NCBI RefSeq assembly: GCF_001465835.2
Contig: NZ_CP013661.2
Span: 3,030,501-3,094,500 of the forward strand
Length of the DNA: 64,000 nucleotides
Direction: 5' to 3'
Source: Planococcus kocurii
GTDB lineage: Bacteria > Bacillota > Bacilli > Bacillales_A > Planococcaceae
Shown here piece by piece: positions 57,260 to 64,000 of the stretch. Made by a program: the position numbers and the translations under genes. Positions within the stretch are counted from its first letter, which is position 1. Each line of letters starts with the position of its first letter. The notes below the pieces were generated by a model. That model had not been told where the DNA came from, did no database searches, and saw only the letters and a program-made list of their open reading frames with translations.

Positions 57260-58180
57260 ATGCAGGTAACCAAAAATTACATGAATGCTTCTGATGGACA
57301 TGAACTTTTTTATGCGCGTTACGAACCACCAAATCCGATTGGCCATATCCATATTATCCACGGGATGGCTGAACATATCGGTCGCTACGAAGAGTTCGCG
57401 GAATACTTAATGTCTCGCGGCTTTGTGGTATCTGCACATGATCAACGTGGACACGGGAAAACGGCAGAACAGAACGGGATTCAAGGTTACTTTGCAGATG
57501 ATAGCGGCTTTGAACGAGTAGTGGAAGATGCGCATACCGTCATTGCTGAAATCCAGCAGGCAACGGGAAATCTGCCATTGCTGCTATTCGGTCATAGTAT
57601 GGGGTCCTTTGTGGCTCGTCGTTACATGCAATTGCACAGTGAAGAAATCAGTCGTATCGTATTATCCGGTACTGGTGGAAATCCTGGCATTTCCGGTAAA
57701 GTCGGAATGGCTGTAGCGGTCGCATCGGCAAAATTACAAGGAAAGCAAGAACCTAGCAAAGCGCTTGGGAAATTGACTTTTGGCAATTTTAATAAACCTT
57801 TCGCAGAAGAAGGTTCGTCTTACGCTTGGTTGAGTCGAGATAAAGAGGCTGTTGCGAAATACGAAGCAGATCCTTGGTGTGGTTTTGAATCAACTAATCA
57901 GTTTTACATTGATTTATTTTCCGGGCTTGCAACATTGAATAAGTCTGAAGAAATCGCCAAAATTCGAAAAGACTTGCCGGTTTTGTTTATTAGCGGTGCG
58001 ATGGACCCTGTCGGAAATAACGGTGAGGGTGTTTTCAGTTCAGCCAAACAATTCAACAAAGCAGGGATGACTAACGTTAAAGTTTACCTAGCAGAACAAG
58101 GTCGGCATGAATTGCTCAACGAACTTAATCGAAAAGATTATTTTGAGTTAATTGGAGATTGGATGTGCGGAAATGATTGA
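57260..58180 (+). CDS. Alpha/beta hydrolase (monoacylglycerol lipase/lysophospholipase-like)
   Basis: 306-residue serine hydrolase of the Hydrolase_4 family, predicted cytoplasmic with no signal peptide. The nucleophile elbow GHSMGS places Ser113; the oxyanion [17 protein letters not shown] segment, a probable Asp in SGAMDPVG and His in GRHELLNE complete the triad. It is inserted between mutL and miaA. GGAAGGGTG precedes the ATG. The exact ester substrate cannot be read from sequence. Confidence 0.85.
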   Translation: MQVTKNYMNASDGHELFYARYEPPNPIGHIHIIHGMAEHIGRYEEFAEYLMSRGFVVSAHDQRGHGKTAEQNGIQGYFADDSGFERVVEDAHTVIAEIQQATGNLPLLLFGHSMGSFVARRYMQLHSEEISRIVLSGTGGNPGISGKVGMAVAVASAKLQGKQEPSKALGKLTFGNFNKPFAEEGSSYAWLSRDKEAVAKYEADPWCGFESTNQFYIDLFSGLATLNKSEEIAKIRKDLPVLFISGAMDPVGNNGEGVFSSAKQFNKAGMTNVKVYLAEQGRHELLNELNRKDYFELIGDWMCGND

Positions 58181-59129
58181 TGTGGTGGCCATTGTTGGAC
58201 CTACGGCATCTGGGAAAACTGCGCTGAGCCTTGAATTAGCTAAGCGGTTACACGGAGAAATTATCAACGGGGACTCGATGCAGATTTACCGAGATATGAC
58301 GATTGGGACAGCGAAAATTTTACCTGAAGAAATGGCAGGAATTCCTCATCACTTGCTGGATATTAAAGAGCCGGACGAGAGTTTTTCAGTTGCAGAATAC
58401 CAATTCTTAGTGCGGGAGAAAATTGCTGAAATTCGCTCGCGTGGAAAGCTGCCGATTATTGTCGGGGGAACAGGGATGTATGTGCAGGCCGTACTCTTTG
58501 ATTACCGATTTTCAGAACAGCCTGTCGACCAACAACTACGAGATGAGTTAAACAAGGAACTAGAACAAACGGGTCCTGAACAACTGTATGCCAAATTGTT
58601 AAAGTTGGATCCGCAGTCAGACATTCACCCGAACAACACGCGGCGTGTCATACGGGCGGTTGAAATTTTGATGAGTGGTCAGCAAAAAGGAGACCGGAAT
58701 TTGGCGTTGTCGCCGATGTACAATGAAGTCATCATTGGATTAGACATGCCAAGAGACATCCTGTATGAACGTATTAATCAACGAGTGGAGACGATGTTGC
58801 AACGCGGCTTGATCGAAGAAGTGCAAGCCTTACGGCAACGCGGCATACGCGACGTTCAGTCTATTCAAGCCATTGGCTATAGAGAAATTTACGCTTATTT
58901 GGATGAACAAGAAAGTTTTGAACGAGCAATCGAAAAACTCAAGCAAAACTCACGCAAATACGCAAAAAGGCAATTTACTTATTTTAAAAACAAACTACCG
59001 ATTTTCTGGATCGATGCACTGGCTGATCTCGAAAAAAATCTCCATGAAATAACAGTGGTTATGCAGGAAACTGACAGAAACTGTCGAATTGATAAACTGA
59101 TGGCCAATCAAACACAAACAGAGAAATAG
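58173..59129 (+). CDS. miaA: tRNA dimethylallyltransferase
   Basis: Adds the isopentenyl group to A37 of tRNAs reading UNN codons. It has 318 residues from the ATG overlapping the hydrolase stop by 8 nt; an upstream in-frame TTG at 58152 is less likely. P-loop [40 protein letters not shown] and [13 protein letters not shown] are family motifs. It forms the conserved miaA-hfq pair. The miaB gene that acts next in the pathway is missing from its usual Bacillus place near ricA. Confidence 0.96.
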   Translation: MIDVVAIVGPTASGKTALSLELAKRLHGEIINGDSMQIYRDMTIGTAKILPEEMAGIPHHLLDIKEPDESFSVAEYQFLVREKIAEIRSRGKLPIIVGGTGMYVQAVLFDYRFSEQPVDQQLRDELNKELEQTGPEQLYAKLLKLDPQSDIHPNNTRRVIRAVEILMSGQQKGDRNLALSPMYNEVIIGLDMPRDILYERINQRVETMLQRGLIEEVQALRQRGIRDVQSIQAIGYREIYAYLDEQESFERAIEKLKQNSRKYAKRQFTYFKNKLPIFWIDALADLEKNLHEITVVMQETDRNCRIDKLMANQTQTEK

Positions 59130-59139
59130 GGGGATTTAC

Positions 59140-59364
59140 ATGAAACCAGTTAATATTCAGGATGTCTATTTAAATCAACTGCGTAAAAATAATATTTATG
59201 TAACGGTCTTCTTACTTAATGGCTTCCAATTAAAAGGGACCATTAAATCTTATGATAATTTTACGGTGCTGGTCGAAACAGATGGCAAACAACAGTTAAT
59301 TTACAAACATGCAATTTCGACGTTTTCTCCGTCAAAAGCTGTAGCGATTGAACACGAAGAGTAA
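59140..59364 (+). CDS. hfq: RNA chaperone Hfq
   Basis: Sm-like hexameric RNA-binding protein, 74 residues. Sm1 ([25 protein letters not shown]) and Sm2 (IYKHAISTF) are intact, with a very short acidic C-terminal tail typical of Firmicutes. AGGGGG precedes the ATG by 6 nt. No clear terminator follows; instead repeats begin within 10 nt of the stop. Confidence 0.97.
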   Translation: MKPVNIQDVYLNQLRKNNIYVTVFLLNGFQLKGTIKSYDNFTVLVETDGKQQLIYKHAISTFSPSKAVAIEHEE

Positions 59365-59368
59365 AAAA

Positions 59369-59597
59369 GTCAGACTGTAGGTGCGGGCCGGTTTTTTGAT
59401 TTATGCCTGTCAGAGCTAAACGAGCACCTACGCTTTTCGGGTTGTCTAGCTCCAGCAGCCAGATTCTAGGGTCTTAATCCACTCTGGCTGTGCGGCAAAA
59501 GACGCCGCTTCACCAGTGTGTCTTAAGCCCGTCGAATCTACAAGGCTGCCTACGCTTTTCGGGTTGTCTAGCTCCGGTGCCCAGCTCCTCGGGTTGA
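59369..59597 (-). repeat. Array of the 120-bp palindromic repeat, inverted relative to ricA-mutS
   Basis: Unit 2 (59442-59563) is complete: begins TTGTCTAGCTCCAGCAGCC, ends with CGCTTTTCGGG. Arms GCAGCC/GGCTGC, AGATTC/GAATCT, CTTAA/TTAAG, GCGGC/GCCGC. Unit 1 (59369-59441) keeps GGTGC/GCACC arms but has lost its middle, and unit 3 (59564-59597) is only a start. The complement matches the ends of the units at 52410-52700. Confidence 0.82.
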
Positions 59598-59661
59598 CAG
59601 TTATGTTGTTGAGGTATAGCATTTTGAAGTGAATTCGATTTAAATTTCGGGAGGTGTCTTT

Positions 59662-59961
59662 ATGAAGACTATTACAGCAGATGAATTGCAAAAACGAGTT
59701 GAAGCTGGAGAAGAGTTACACATCATCGACGTTCGTGAAGCAGACGAGGTGGCTTTTGGAATGATTCCAGGGGCTAAACACATTCCGCTCGGTGAAGTGG
59801 AAGAGCGTAGCGGAGAGCTAGATGCAACCAAAGACTATCATCTGGTTTGTCGTGCGGGTCGTCGGAGTGAAATGGCTTGTGACATTTTGGAATCAAAAAA
59901 TATGAAGACCATCAACGTTGAAGGTGGCATGACTGCCTGGAACGGCGAGACAATCGCATAA
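59662..59961 (+). CDS. Single-domain rhodanese-like sulfurtransferase
   Basis: 99-residue rhodanese-homology protein. Active-site Cys63 lies in LVCRAGRRSE; IIDVREADEVAFGMIPGAKHIPLGEV is the CH2A/structural motif. Predicted to carry persulfide sulfur in the cytoplasm; the partner is unknown. A GGGAGGTG site precedes the ATG. Its 3' end and the following 32 bases are repeated at 61114-61221, and its own terminator is cut in half at 59993. Confidence 0.92.
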   Translation: MKTITADELQKRVEAGEELHIIDVREADEVAFGMIPGAKHIPLGEVEERSGELDATKDYHLVCRAGRRSEMACDILESKNMKTINVEGGMTAWNGETIA

Positions 59962-59993
59962 CAAATACAAACAAACCACACAGCGTTTTTGCT
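59886..59993 (+). repeat. Left 108-bp direct repeat (rhodanese 3' end)
   Basis: Identical to 61114-61221 except one base (T at 59925, C at 61153). It ends in the right arm start of the rhodanese terminator hairpin. Confidence 0.95.
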
Positions 59994-60085
59994 AATCTGT
60001 TCAGTTTTAAATCGCAAAAATCGAATTAACCATCTTAACAGACTACCTCTTAGCACCTATTTAGATGGGTTTTAAAACAATGAGT

Positions 60086-60134
60086 AACACCTAAATTCGA
60101 CAGGTTATTGAACCTACGAAATTAGGTGTTTTTT
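60086..60134 (+). terminator. Terminator between rhodanese and channel gene
   Basis: AACACCTAA (60086-60094) pairs with TTAGGTGTT (60122-60130), with an inner AGGTT/AACCT hairpin, then T4. It belongs to the inserted segment. The remaining gap to 60270 is AT-rich; no promoter was confidently seen. Confidence 0.75.
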
Positions 60135-60270
60135 AATAGGTGAAACCTCTATAAAAACCCAAACTTATAAGTTGTACCGAATTTACTAAAACGACCCAAG
60201 GAGTGATACTTTGTTTTCTAAAGTTGTTCTTTACCAAAATAATTGATTTTTGAATGTGAGGAGTAAATTA

Positions 60271-60972
60271 ATGAAGAAAAGTGTAATCATATTTGAAATT
60301 TTTATGTTTGTATTGGTATTGATATCTTTGTTCTTCGCTTTTTCGGAAAATGAAAATTTTATGAAATTAGATTGGGGTATTTGGTTCGTTTTTGTACTCG
60401 ACTATACTATTCGATTAATAAGATCAGAAAACAAATGGACTTATATTAAACAACATCCCTTTGAACTGGTTGCAATTGTTCCTTTCGATTCTATTTTTAG
60501 AGCAGCGCGTATTGTACGTTTGTTCCGTGTGATTCGTTTAATCGGAATAGGTTCACGATATCTAACTCCTGTTTATAAATTGTTGAGGACGAATGGCTTG
60601 GACAAAGTATTGATTATTTCGATGGTTCTTTTATTCTTAATCCCTATTCCAATTGTGTTACTTGAACCTTCAATAAATACTTTTGGTGATGCACTCTGGT
60701 GGGCTGTTGTAACTACTACGACTGTCGGATATGGAGATATCTCTCCGGAGACACCAATTGGACGAGTATTAGCCGTTGTATTGATGTTAGTTGGTATCGG
60801 AATTATTGGTACATTAACTTCTGCAATTACAAGCTTTTTCAGTAATAAAAATGAAGTGAACCACGATAAACAAATCCTAGGTATAATTCAGTCTATCGAA
60901 GAAATTGAAAATCTGACTAAAGAAGATATAGAATTTGTTCGAATGTACTTAAAGAGAAAAGAACTTAAATAG
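60271..60972 (+). CDS. Voltage-gated-type potassium channel (six TM, single pore)
   Basis: 233-residue membrane protein. S1 about residues 5-24, S2 36-50, S3 62-72, S4 with Arg at 77, 80, 83, 86 and 89 (RAARIVRLFRVIR), S5 113-131, pore helix and selectivity filter TVGYGD at 151-156, S6 162-190, then a short charged C-terminal helix. The Arg-every-third S4 suggests real voltage sensing, and no RCK/TrkA domain is present. The ATG after GAGGAG at 60271 is chosen over 60250. The gene is AT-rich (60301-60360 has 15 G+C of 60; the rhodanese stretch 59701-59760 has 30 of 60) and lies between 108-bp direct repeats, pointing to transfer. Confidence 0.92.
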   Translation: MKKSVIIFEIFMFVLVLISLFFAFSENENFMKLDWGIWFVFVLDYTIRLIRSENKWTYIKQHPFELVAIVPFDSIFRAARIVRLFRVIRLIGIGSRYLTPVYKLLRTNGLDKVLIISMVLLFLIPIPIVLLEPSINTFGDALWWAVVTTTTVGYGDISPETPIGRVLAVVLMLVGIGIIGTLTSAITSFFSNKNEVNHDKQILGIIQSIEEIENLTKEDIEFVRMYLKRKELK

Positions 60973-60981
60973 CATCAATTG

Positions 60982-61010
60982 GAAGCATCTTAAGCCAATG
61001 CTTCTTTTTT
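60982..61010 (+). terminator. Terminator after the channel gene
   Basis: GAAGCAT (60982-60988) pairs with ATGCTTC (60998-61004), then T6. Confidence 0.85.
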
Positions 61011-61113
61011 CGTCCTTTTTCTAGCTTTCTCCGCCTTTTTAATTATGATTAATCAAAGTTGCTCAGCTTTTAATTATTGATGTTGGGAGATGGACAAAAA
61101 ATATTATTGAAGG

Positions 61114-61189
61114 TTTGGAATCAAAAAATATGAAGACCATCAACGTTGAAGGCGGCATGACTGCCTGGAACGGCGAGACAATCGCATAA
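61114..61189 (+). pseudogene. Rhodanese C-terminal remnant
   Basis: Encodes the last 24 residues of the rhodanese (LESKNMKTINVEGGMTAWNG...) in the right direct repeat. The frame stays open back to 61049 and reads QLLIIDVGRWTKNIIEG, which resembles the rhodanese IIDVRE region joined to its C-terminus. It may be an internally deleted second rhodanese rather than a plain duplicate. No start or ribosome site. Confidence 0.7.
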
Positions 61190-61221
61190 CAAATACAAAC
61201 AAACCACACAGCGTTTTTGCT
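61114..61221 (+). repeat. Right 108-bp direct repeat
   Basis: Second copy of 59886-59993, spaced 1228 bp from the first, and followed here by the complete terminator hairpin. Confidence 0.95.
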
Positions 61222-61241
61222 GTGTGGTTTGTTTGTATTTG
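61190..61241. terminator. 23-bp perfect hairpin, rhodanese terminator (intact copy), possibly bidirectional
   Basis: 61190-61212 is the exact complement of 61219-61241 around GTTTTT. The right arm is T-rich on both strands' exit side, so it may end transcripts from the left and from the yicG-like gene on the right. The rest of the gap to 61322 shows no gene. Confidence 0.8.
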
Positions 61242-61322
61242 AAAAGTATGGAGTTTCAGCTCTTCATTTTACAGTCAAGCTCCACTATCTTGATTTTAAT
61301 GATCCAGCATTTGTACATCCCT

Positions 61323-61928
61323 CTACGAGATTTGAATTTTACGAGCGGGTAATCTCCATTTAAAAGTATAGGACAAAATTCGCAGGATTGTGATCAGCAC
61401 AAATAACGAATAAAGCATAAGGTCAGAAGATGCTGAATTAAAGCTGATGAACAATCCGCACAATGCAGCCCAAACCGCATAGATTTCAGATTTTAACACA
61501 AGTGGTTTTCTTCCTGCTAGTAAATCACGAATGATTCCTCCGCCAGAACCTGTAAGTACGGCTGCTACAACAACTGCAAATAGTGGCAATTCTAGTTCAA
61601 CAGCATAAATGGCTCCTTGAACAGCAAACGCTGACAATCCGATAGCATCAAAAAAATTGCCCCAGCGATTCCAGTGGCCAAGCAGTTTATGCGGAAACAA
61701 AAAGACAATCGTGATCGATGCAAAGGCCAGTTGGAACATGAATTCTTGTTCCCATAGCGCCGAAACAGGCACGCCGATCAATAAATTTCGAATGGCACCG
61801 CCACCAAAGGCTGTGACAACGCCGAGAAGATAGACACCAAAAATATCGTATTCTTCTTCCATGGCAATAATTGCGCCGGATATTGCAAAAGCAATCGTAC
61901 CGAAGGCGCTCAGTACTTCCCAAGCCAT
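61323..61928 (-). CDS. TRIC/YicG-family (UPF0126) membrane protein
   Basis: 201-residue protein with about six or seven hydrophobic segments; two UPF0126 repeats in tandem (FAISGAIIAMEEEYDIFGVYLLGVVTAFGGGAIRN and AVQGAIYAVELELPLFAVVVAAVLTGSGGGIIRD). Prokaryotic members form trimeric cation channels or, in some cases, transport glycine; substrate here is not known. The ATG at 61928 is chosen because GAGGAGG lies 9 nt upstream on the minus strand. It is the only minus-strand gene of the window and is divergent from ynbB. Confidence 0.88.
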   Translation of the reverse strand: MAWEVLSAFGTIAFAISGAIIAMEEEYDIFGVYLLGVVTAFGGGAIRNLLIGVPVSALWEQEFMFQLAFASITIVFLFPHKLLGHWNRWGNFFDAIGLSAFAVQGAIYAVELELPLFAVVVAAVLTGSGGGIIRDLLAGRKPLVLKSEIYAVWAALCGLFISFNSASSDLMLYSLFVLITILRILSYTFKWRLPARKIQIS

Positions 61929-61961
61929 AGAGCTATTCCTCCTCAACATGCAACTCTATGA

Positions 61962-61989
61962 ATTGTAGCAGAATTTGACGCTATTTCAA
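61962..61989 (-). promoter_or_regulatory. Promoter of the yicG-like gene
   Basis: On the minus strand TTGAAA (61984-61989) and TACAAT (61962-61967) are 16 nt apart. It overlaps the ynbB promoter. Confidence 0.65.
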
Positions 61990-62004
61990 GTCATGCCGCA
62001 TAAT
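61975..62004 (+). promoter_or_regulatory. Promoter of ynbB
   Basis: TTGACG (61975-61980) and CATAAT (61999-62004), 18-nt spacer. Confidence 0.65.
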
Positions 62005-62037
62005 AGAAAAGAGAAATTCAAGAGAATGGAGAATTAC

Positions 62038-63270
62038 ATGTTTACTACAATTACTAAAATAGAAAAAATTATCAAGAGACAGCTCGAATTGGCTGACGAA
62101 ACAGCTTACATAAACCAAAAGAAAGTATTAACGGCTTTTCATAACCAGCGCGTTAGTGACCATCATTTTAATCCATCTACCGGTTACGGGTACGACGATG
62201 AAGGACGAGATACGCTTGAGCGAGTCTATGCGGATGTTTTTAGAGCGGAAGCGGCTCTCGTTCGGCCGCAAATTATTTCTGGAACCCATGCCATTACCAT
62301 TTCGTTATTCGGTATATTGCGACCAGGAGACGAACTGCTTTATCTAACAGGTAAGCCTTACGATACATTAGATTCTATTGTCTCAGGCGGTGACAAGGAT
62401 ACGGGATCGCTAAAAGACTTCGGTATTAGTTACCAGCATACTGATCTGGACGCTAACAATAAAATTGATTGGCTAGCAGCTGAAAAAGCAATAAATGACA
62501 AGACCAAAGTCATCGCCATTCAACGTTCGCGAGGCTATGACACACGACCTTCCTTTACGATAGAAGAAATCGAAGACATGATTGCGGGTATTCGTCGCAT
62601 AAAGCCACAAGCCATTGTTTTTGTTGATAATTGCTATGGCGAGTTTGTGGAAACGCGTGAGCCGATTGAAGTAGGCGCGGATTTGATTGCGGGCTCTCTG
62701 ATTAAAAATCCTGGAGGTGGACTCGCTAAAATTGGTGGCTACATCGCCGGTAGAGCCGATCTGGTTGAAAAATGTGGTTACCGCATGACGTCGCCGGGTA
62801 TAGGAGGAGAGGCAGGCGCGTCACTCAATGCACTACCCGATATGTATCAAGGGTTTTTCATGGCGCCACATATTGTTTCTCAAGCATTAAAAGGGGCAAT
62901 TTTCACTTCAGCACTTTTAGAAGACGCGGGAATGATTACCGCGCCTCATTGGAGTGACAAGCGGACAGACTTGATTCAATCGGTATCGTTTCAAACGGCT
63001 GAGCAGATGATTGCTTTTTGCCAAACGATTCAAGCGAGTTCGCCAGTCAATGCGCAATTCAAACCGGAACCGGCTTATATGCCAGGTTATGAAGACGATG
63101 TCATTATGGCAGCAGGAACGTTTGTGCAAGGTTCCAGCATTGAACTGACAGCTGATGGTCCCATTCGGCCACCGTACACGGCGTTTGTACAAGGTGGACT
63201 TACCTATGAACACGTTAAAATTGCCGTTTTAAACTCGGTTGACGTATTGAAAAAAGCTAACTTAATCTAA
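62038..63270 (+). CDS. ynbB: PLP-dependent Cys/Met-metabolism-family protein (YnbB, methionine gamma-lyase-like)
   Basis: 410-residue fold-type I PLP enzyme, also called aluminium-resistance protein in databases. FNPSTGYGYDDEGRDTLERVYADVF, FVDNCYGEFVE (PLP-ring Asp) and SLIKNPGGGLAKIGGYIAG (Schiff-base Lys region) are diagnostic. The ATG at 62038 follows ATGGAGA. Position before glnR matches B. subtilis ynbB; the hflX homologue (ynbA) that precedes it there is absent. The true reaction is not established. Confidence 0.9.
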   Translation: MFTTITKIEKIIKRQLELADETAYINQKKVLTAFHNQRVSDHHFNPSTGYGYDDEGRDTLERVYADVFRAEAALVRPQIISGTHAITISLFGILRPGDELLYLTGKPYDTLDSIVSGGDKDTGSLKDFGISYQHTDLDANNKIDWLAAEKAINDKTKVIAIQRSRGYDTRPSFTIEEIEDMIAGIRRIKPQAIVFVDNCYGEFVETREPIEVGADLIAGSLIKNPGGGLAKIGGYIAGRADLVEKCGYRMTSPGIGGEAGASLNALPDMYQGFFMAPHIVSQALKGAIFTSALLEDAGMITAPHWSDKRTDLIQSVSFQTAEQMIAFCQTIQASSPVNAQFKPEPAYMPGYEDDVIMAAGTFVQGSSIELTADGPIRPPYTAFVQGGLTYEHVKIAVLNSVDVLKKANLI

Positions 63271-63273
63271 TCG

Positions 63274-63303
63274 ATTCCTCGCATATTGCATGCGGGGAAT
63301 TTT
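63274..63303 (+). terminator. Terminator after ynbB
   Basis: ATTCCTCGCAT (63274-63284) pairs with ATGCGGGGAAT (63290-63300; one T-G pair), followed by TTT. Confidence 0.8.
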
Positions 63304-63327
63304 AATGTAAGGAAACTTAACGTATGT

Positions 63328-63356
63328 TTGACAAATAATCTAACATGATATATGCT
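63328..63356 (+). promoter_or_regulatory. glnRA promoter with overlapping GlnR/TnrA box
   Basis: TTGACA (63328-63333) and TATGCT (63351-63356), 17-nt spacer. TGACAAATAATCTAACA (63329-63345) fits TGTNA-N7-TNACA with one mismatch and covers the -35, the arrangement expected for GlnR autorepression under nitrogen excess. Confidence 0.82.
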
Positions 63357-63391
63357 GTAAAAGTAATAACTACTTGAAATGAGTGAAACTT

Positions 63392-63778
63392 ATGACGAAC
63401 CGGGTTCGACGGACGATGCCGCTTCTTCCAATCAGTATAGTTATGCAGCTGACGGAACTTACTGCTAGACAAATCCGTTATTACGAAGAGCACAAGTTAA
63501 TTAGCCCTGCCCGTACCGATGGGAATAAGCGTATGTTTTCGTTAAACGACGTCGATGCTTTACTTGAAATCAAGGACTACTTGGATCAAGGACTTAATAT
63601 CGCCGGCATTAAGAAATTATACGAGTTAAAAAACTCGCCTGAAAACAATCAGGTAGAGTCAAAAAATCTAAGTGACGCGGAGTTGCGAAATTTGCTGCGT
63701 GAACAATTGAAACATCAAGCTCGACCCTTCGAACTTGGTGGCTTTAGACAAGGTGATTTATCCCGTTTCTTCCATTAA
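63392..63778 (+). CDS. glnR: GlnR, MerR-family nitrogen repressor
   Basis: 128-residue repressor of glutamine synthetase and its own operon. The N-terminal MerR winged helix ([31 protein letters not shown]) is followed by a coiled-coil dimer helix and the C-terminal [10 protein letters not shown] tail that senses feedback-inhibited GlnA. The ATG giving [19 protein letters not shown] is chosen by alignment with Bacillus GlnR; a GTG three codons upstream is possible as the ribosome site is weak. Operon with glnA. Confidence 0.95.
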   Translation: MTNRVRRTMPLLPISIVMQLTELTARQIRYYEEHKLISPARTDGNKRMFSLNDVDALLEIKDYLDQGLNIAGIKKLYELKNSPENNQVESKNLSDAELRNLLREQLKHQARPFELGGFRQGDLSRFFH

Positions 63779-63822
63779 AGAAATGGGCTTACATAAAACA
63801 TTCATAGGAGAGTGAAGAGAAC

Positions 63823-64000
63823 ATGGGCAAGTATTCAAAAGAAGACATTCACCGATTAGTAAAAGAAGAGAACGTTAATTTTATTCGTCTGCAATTTACA
63901 GATATTCTTGGAGTCATCAAAAACGTTGAAATACCGACATCCCAATTGGACAAAGCACTCGATAACAAAATGATGTTTGATGGATCTTCTATCGATGGAT
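63823..64000 (+). CDS. glnA: Glutamine synthetase type I (3' part outside window)
   Basis: The first 59 codons of glutamine synthetase: [20 protein letters not shown], then [19 protein letters not shown] and [10 protein letters not shown], the GSI N-terminal beta-grasp signature. AGGAG lies upstream. Repressed through the GlnR box at 63329-63345; the coding region continues beyond base 64000. Confidence 0.96.
   Translation, partial: MGKYSKEDIHRLVKEENVNFIRLQFTDILGVIKNVEIPTSQLDKALDNKMMFDGSSIDG

Overview
This window reads as a chromosomal core segment of a low-to-moderate GC Gram-positive of the Bacillales, most likely family Planococcaceae (Planococcus-like). The gene order xerC-hslV-hslU-codY ... 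rpsB-tsf-pyrH-frr-uppS-cdsA-dxr-rseP-proS-polC-rimP-nusA-rnpM-ylxQ-infB-ylxP-rbfA-truB-ribF-rpsO-pnp-mlpA-asd-rnjB-ftsK-ymfC-nupNOPQ-ymfFHI-ymfK-rodZ-pgsA-cinA-recA-rny-ymdB-ricA-mutS-mutL-miaA-hfq-ynbB-glnR-glnA is the Bacillus subtilis order. The differences from B. subtilis are informative. The fla/che operon is absent between codY and rpsB, and the sporulation genes that B. subtilis has in this interval (dpaAB, spoVS, cotE) are missing, which suits a non-sporulating planococcal lineage. Genus assignment is inference; the order and protein sequences are seen.

Layout: 1-3.4 kb holds site-specific recombination, the HslVU protease and CodY. 3.6-6.7 kb holds translation factors and UMP kinase. 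6.8-12.7 kb holds isoprenoid and phospholipid synthesis, the site-2 protease and ProRS. 13-17.3 kb is PolC. 17.4-24.6 kb is the rimP-nusA-infB superoperon with rbfA, truB and ribF. 24.7-28.6 kb holds rpsO, pnp and an M16 peptidase. 29.2-34.4 kb holds asd, RNase J2 and FtsK/SpoIIIE. 34.6-40.2 kb is a GntR regulator plus a nucleoside ABC transporter. 40.3-47.7 kb holds the ymfF-ymfH-ymfI-ymfK-rodZ-pgsA-cinA group. 47.8-57.2 kb holds recA, rny, ymdB, ricA, mutS and mutL. 57.3-64 kb holds a hydrolase, miaA, hfq, a rhodanese, a K+ channel, a TRIC/YicG-type membrane protein, ynbB, glnR and the start of glnA. Almost everything is on the plus strand; only the yicG-like gene is on the minus strand. No tRNA, rRNA, CRISPR array, prophage or complete insertion sequence was seen.

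RNA metabolism is heavily represented (PNPase, RNase J2, RNase Y, YmdB, RicA, Hfq, RnpM). DNA maintenance is covered by PolC, RecA, MutSL, XerC and FtsK, envelope synthesis by UppS, CdsA and PgsA, and nutrient control by CodY, GlnR and the Nup transporter.

The unexplained material is intergenic: (i) a 500-bp composite palindromic element between mlpA and asd, flanked by 26-bp direct repeats that duplicate the mlpA terminator; (ii) a MITE/REP-like family of about 120 bp whose base-paired arms covary between copies, in tandem at ricA-mutS, inverted at hfq-rhodanese and as a divergent copy at recA-rny; (iii) about 490 nt of highly structured non-coding DNA upstream of ymfK, in the place where B. 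subtilis has ymfJ; (iv) an AT-rich segment carrying a voltage-gated-type K+ channel gene between two 108-bp direct repeats of the rhodanese 3' end. I saw no clear multi-gene novel system; these elements are the best candidates for undescribed biology.
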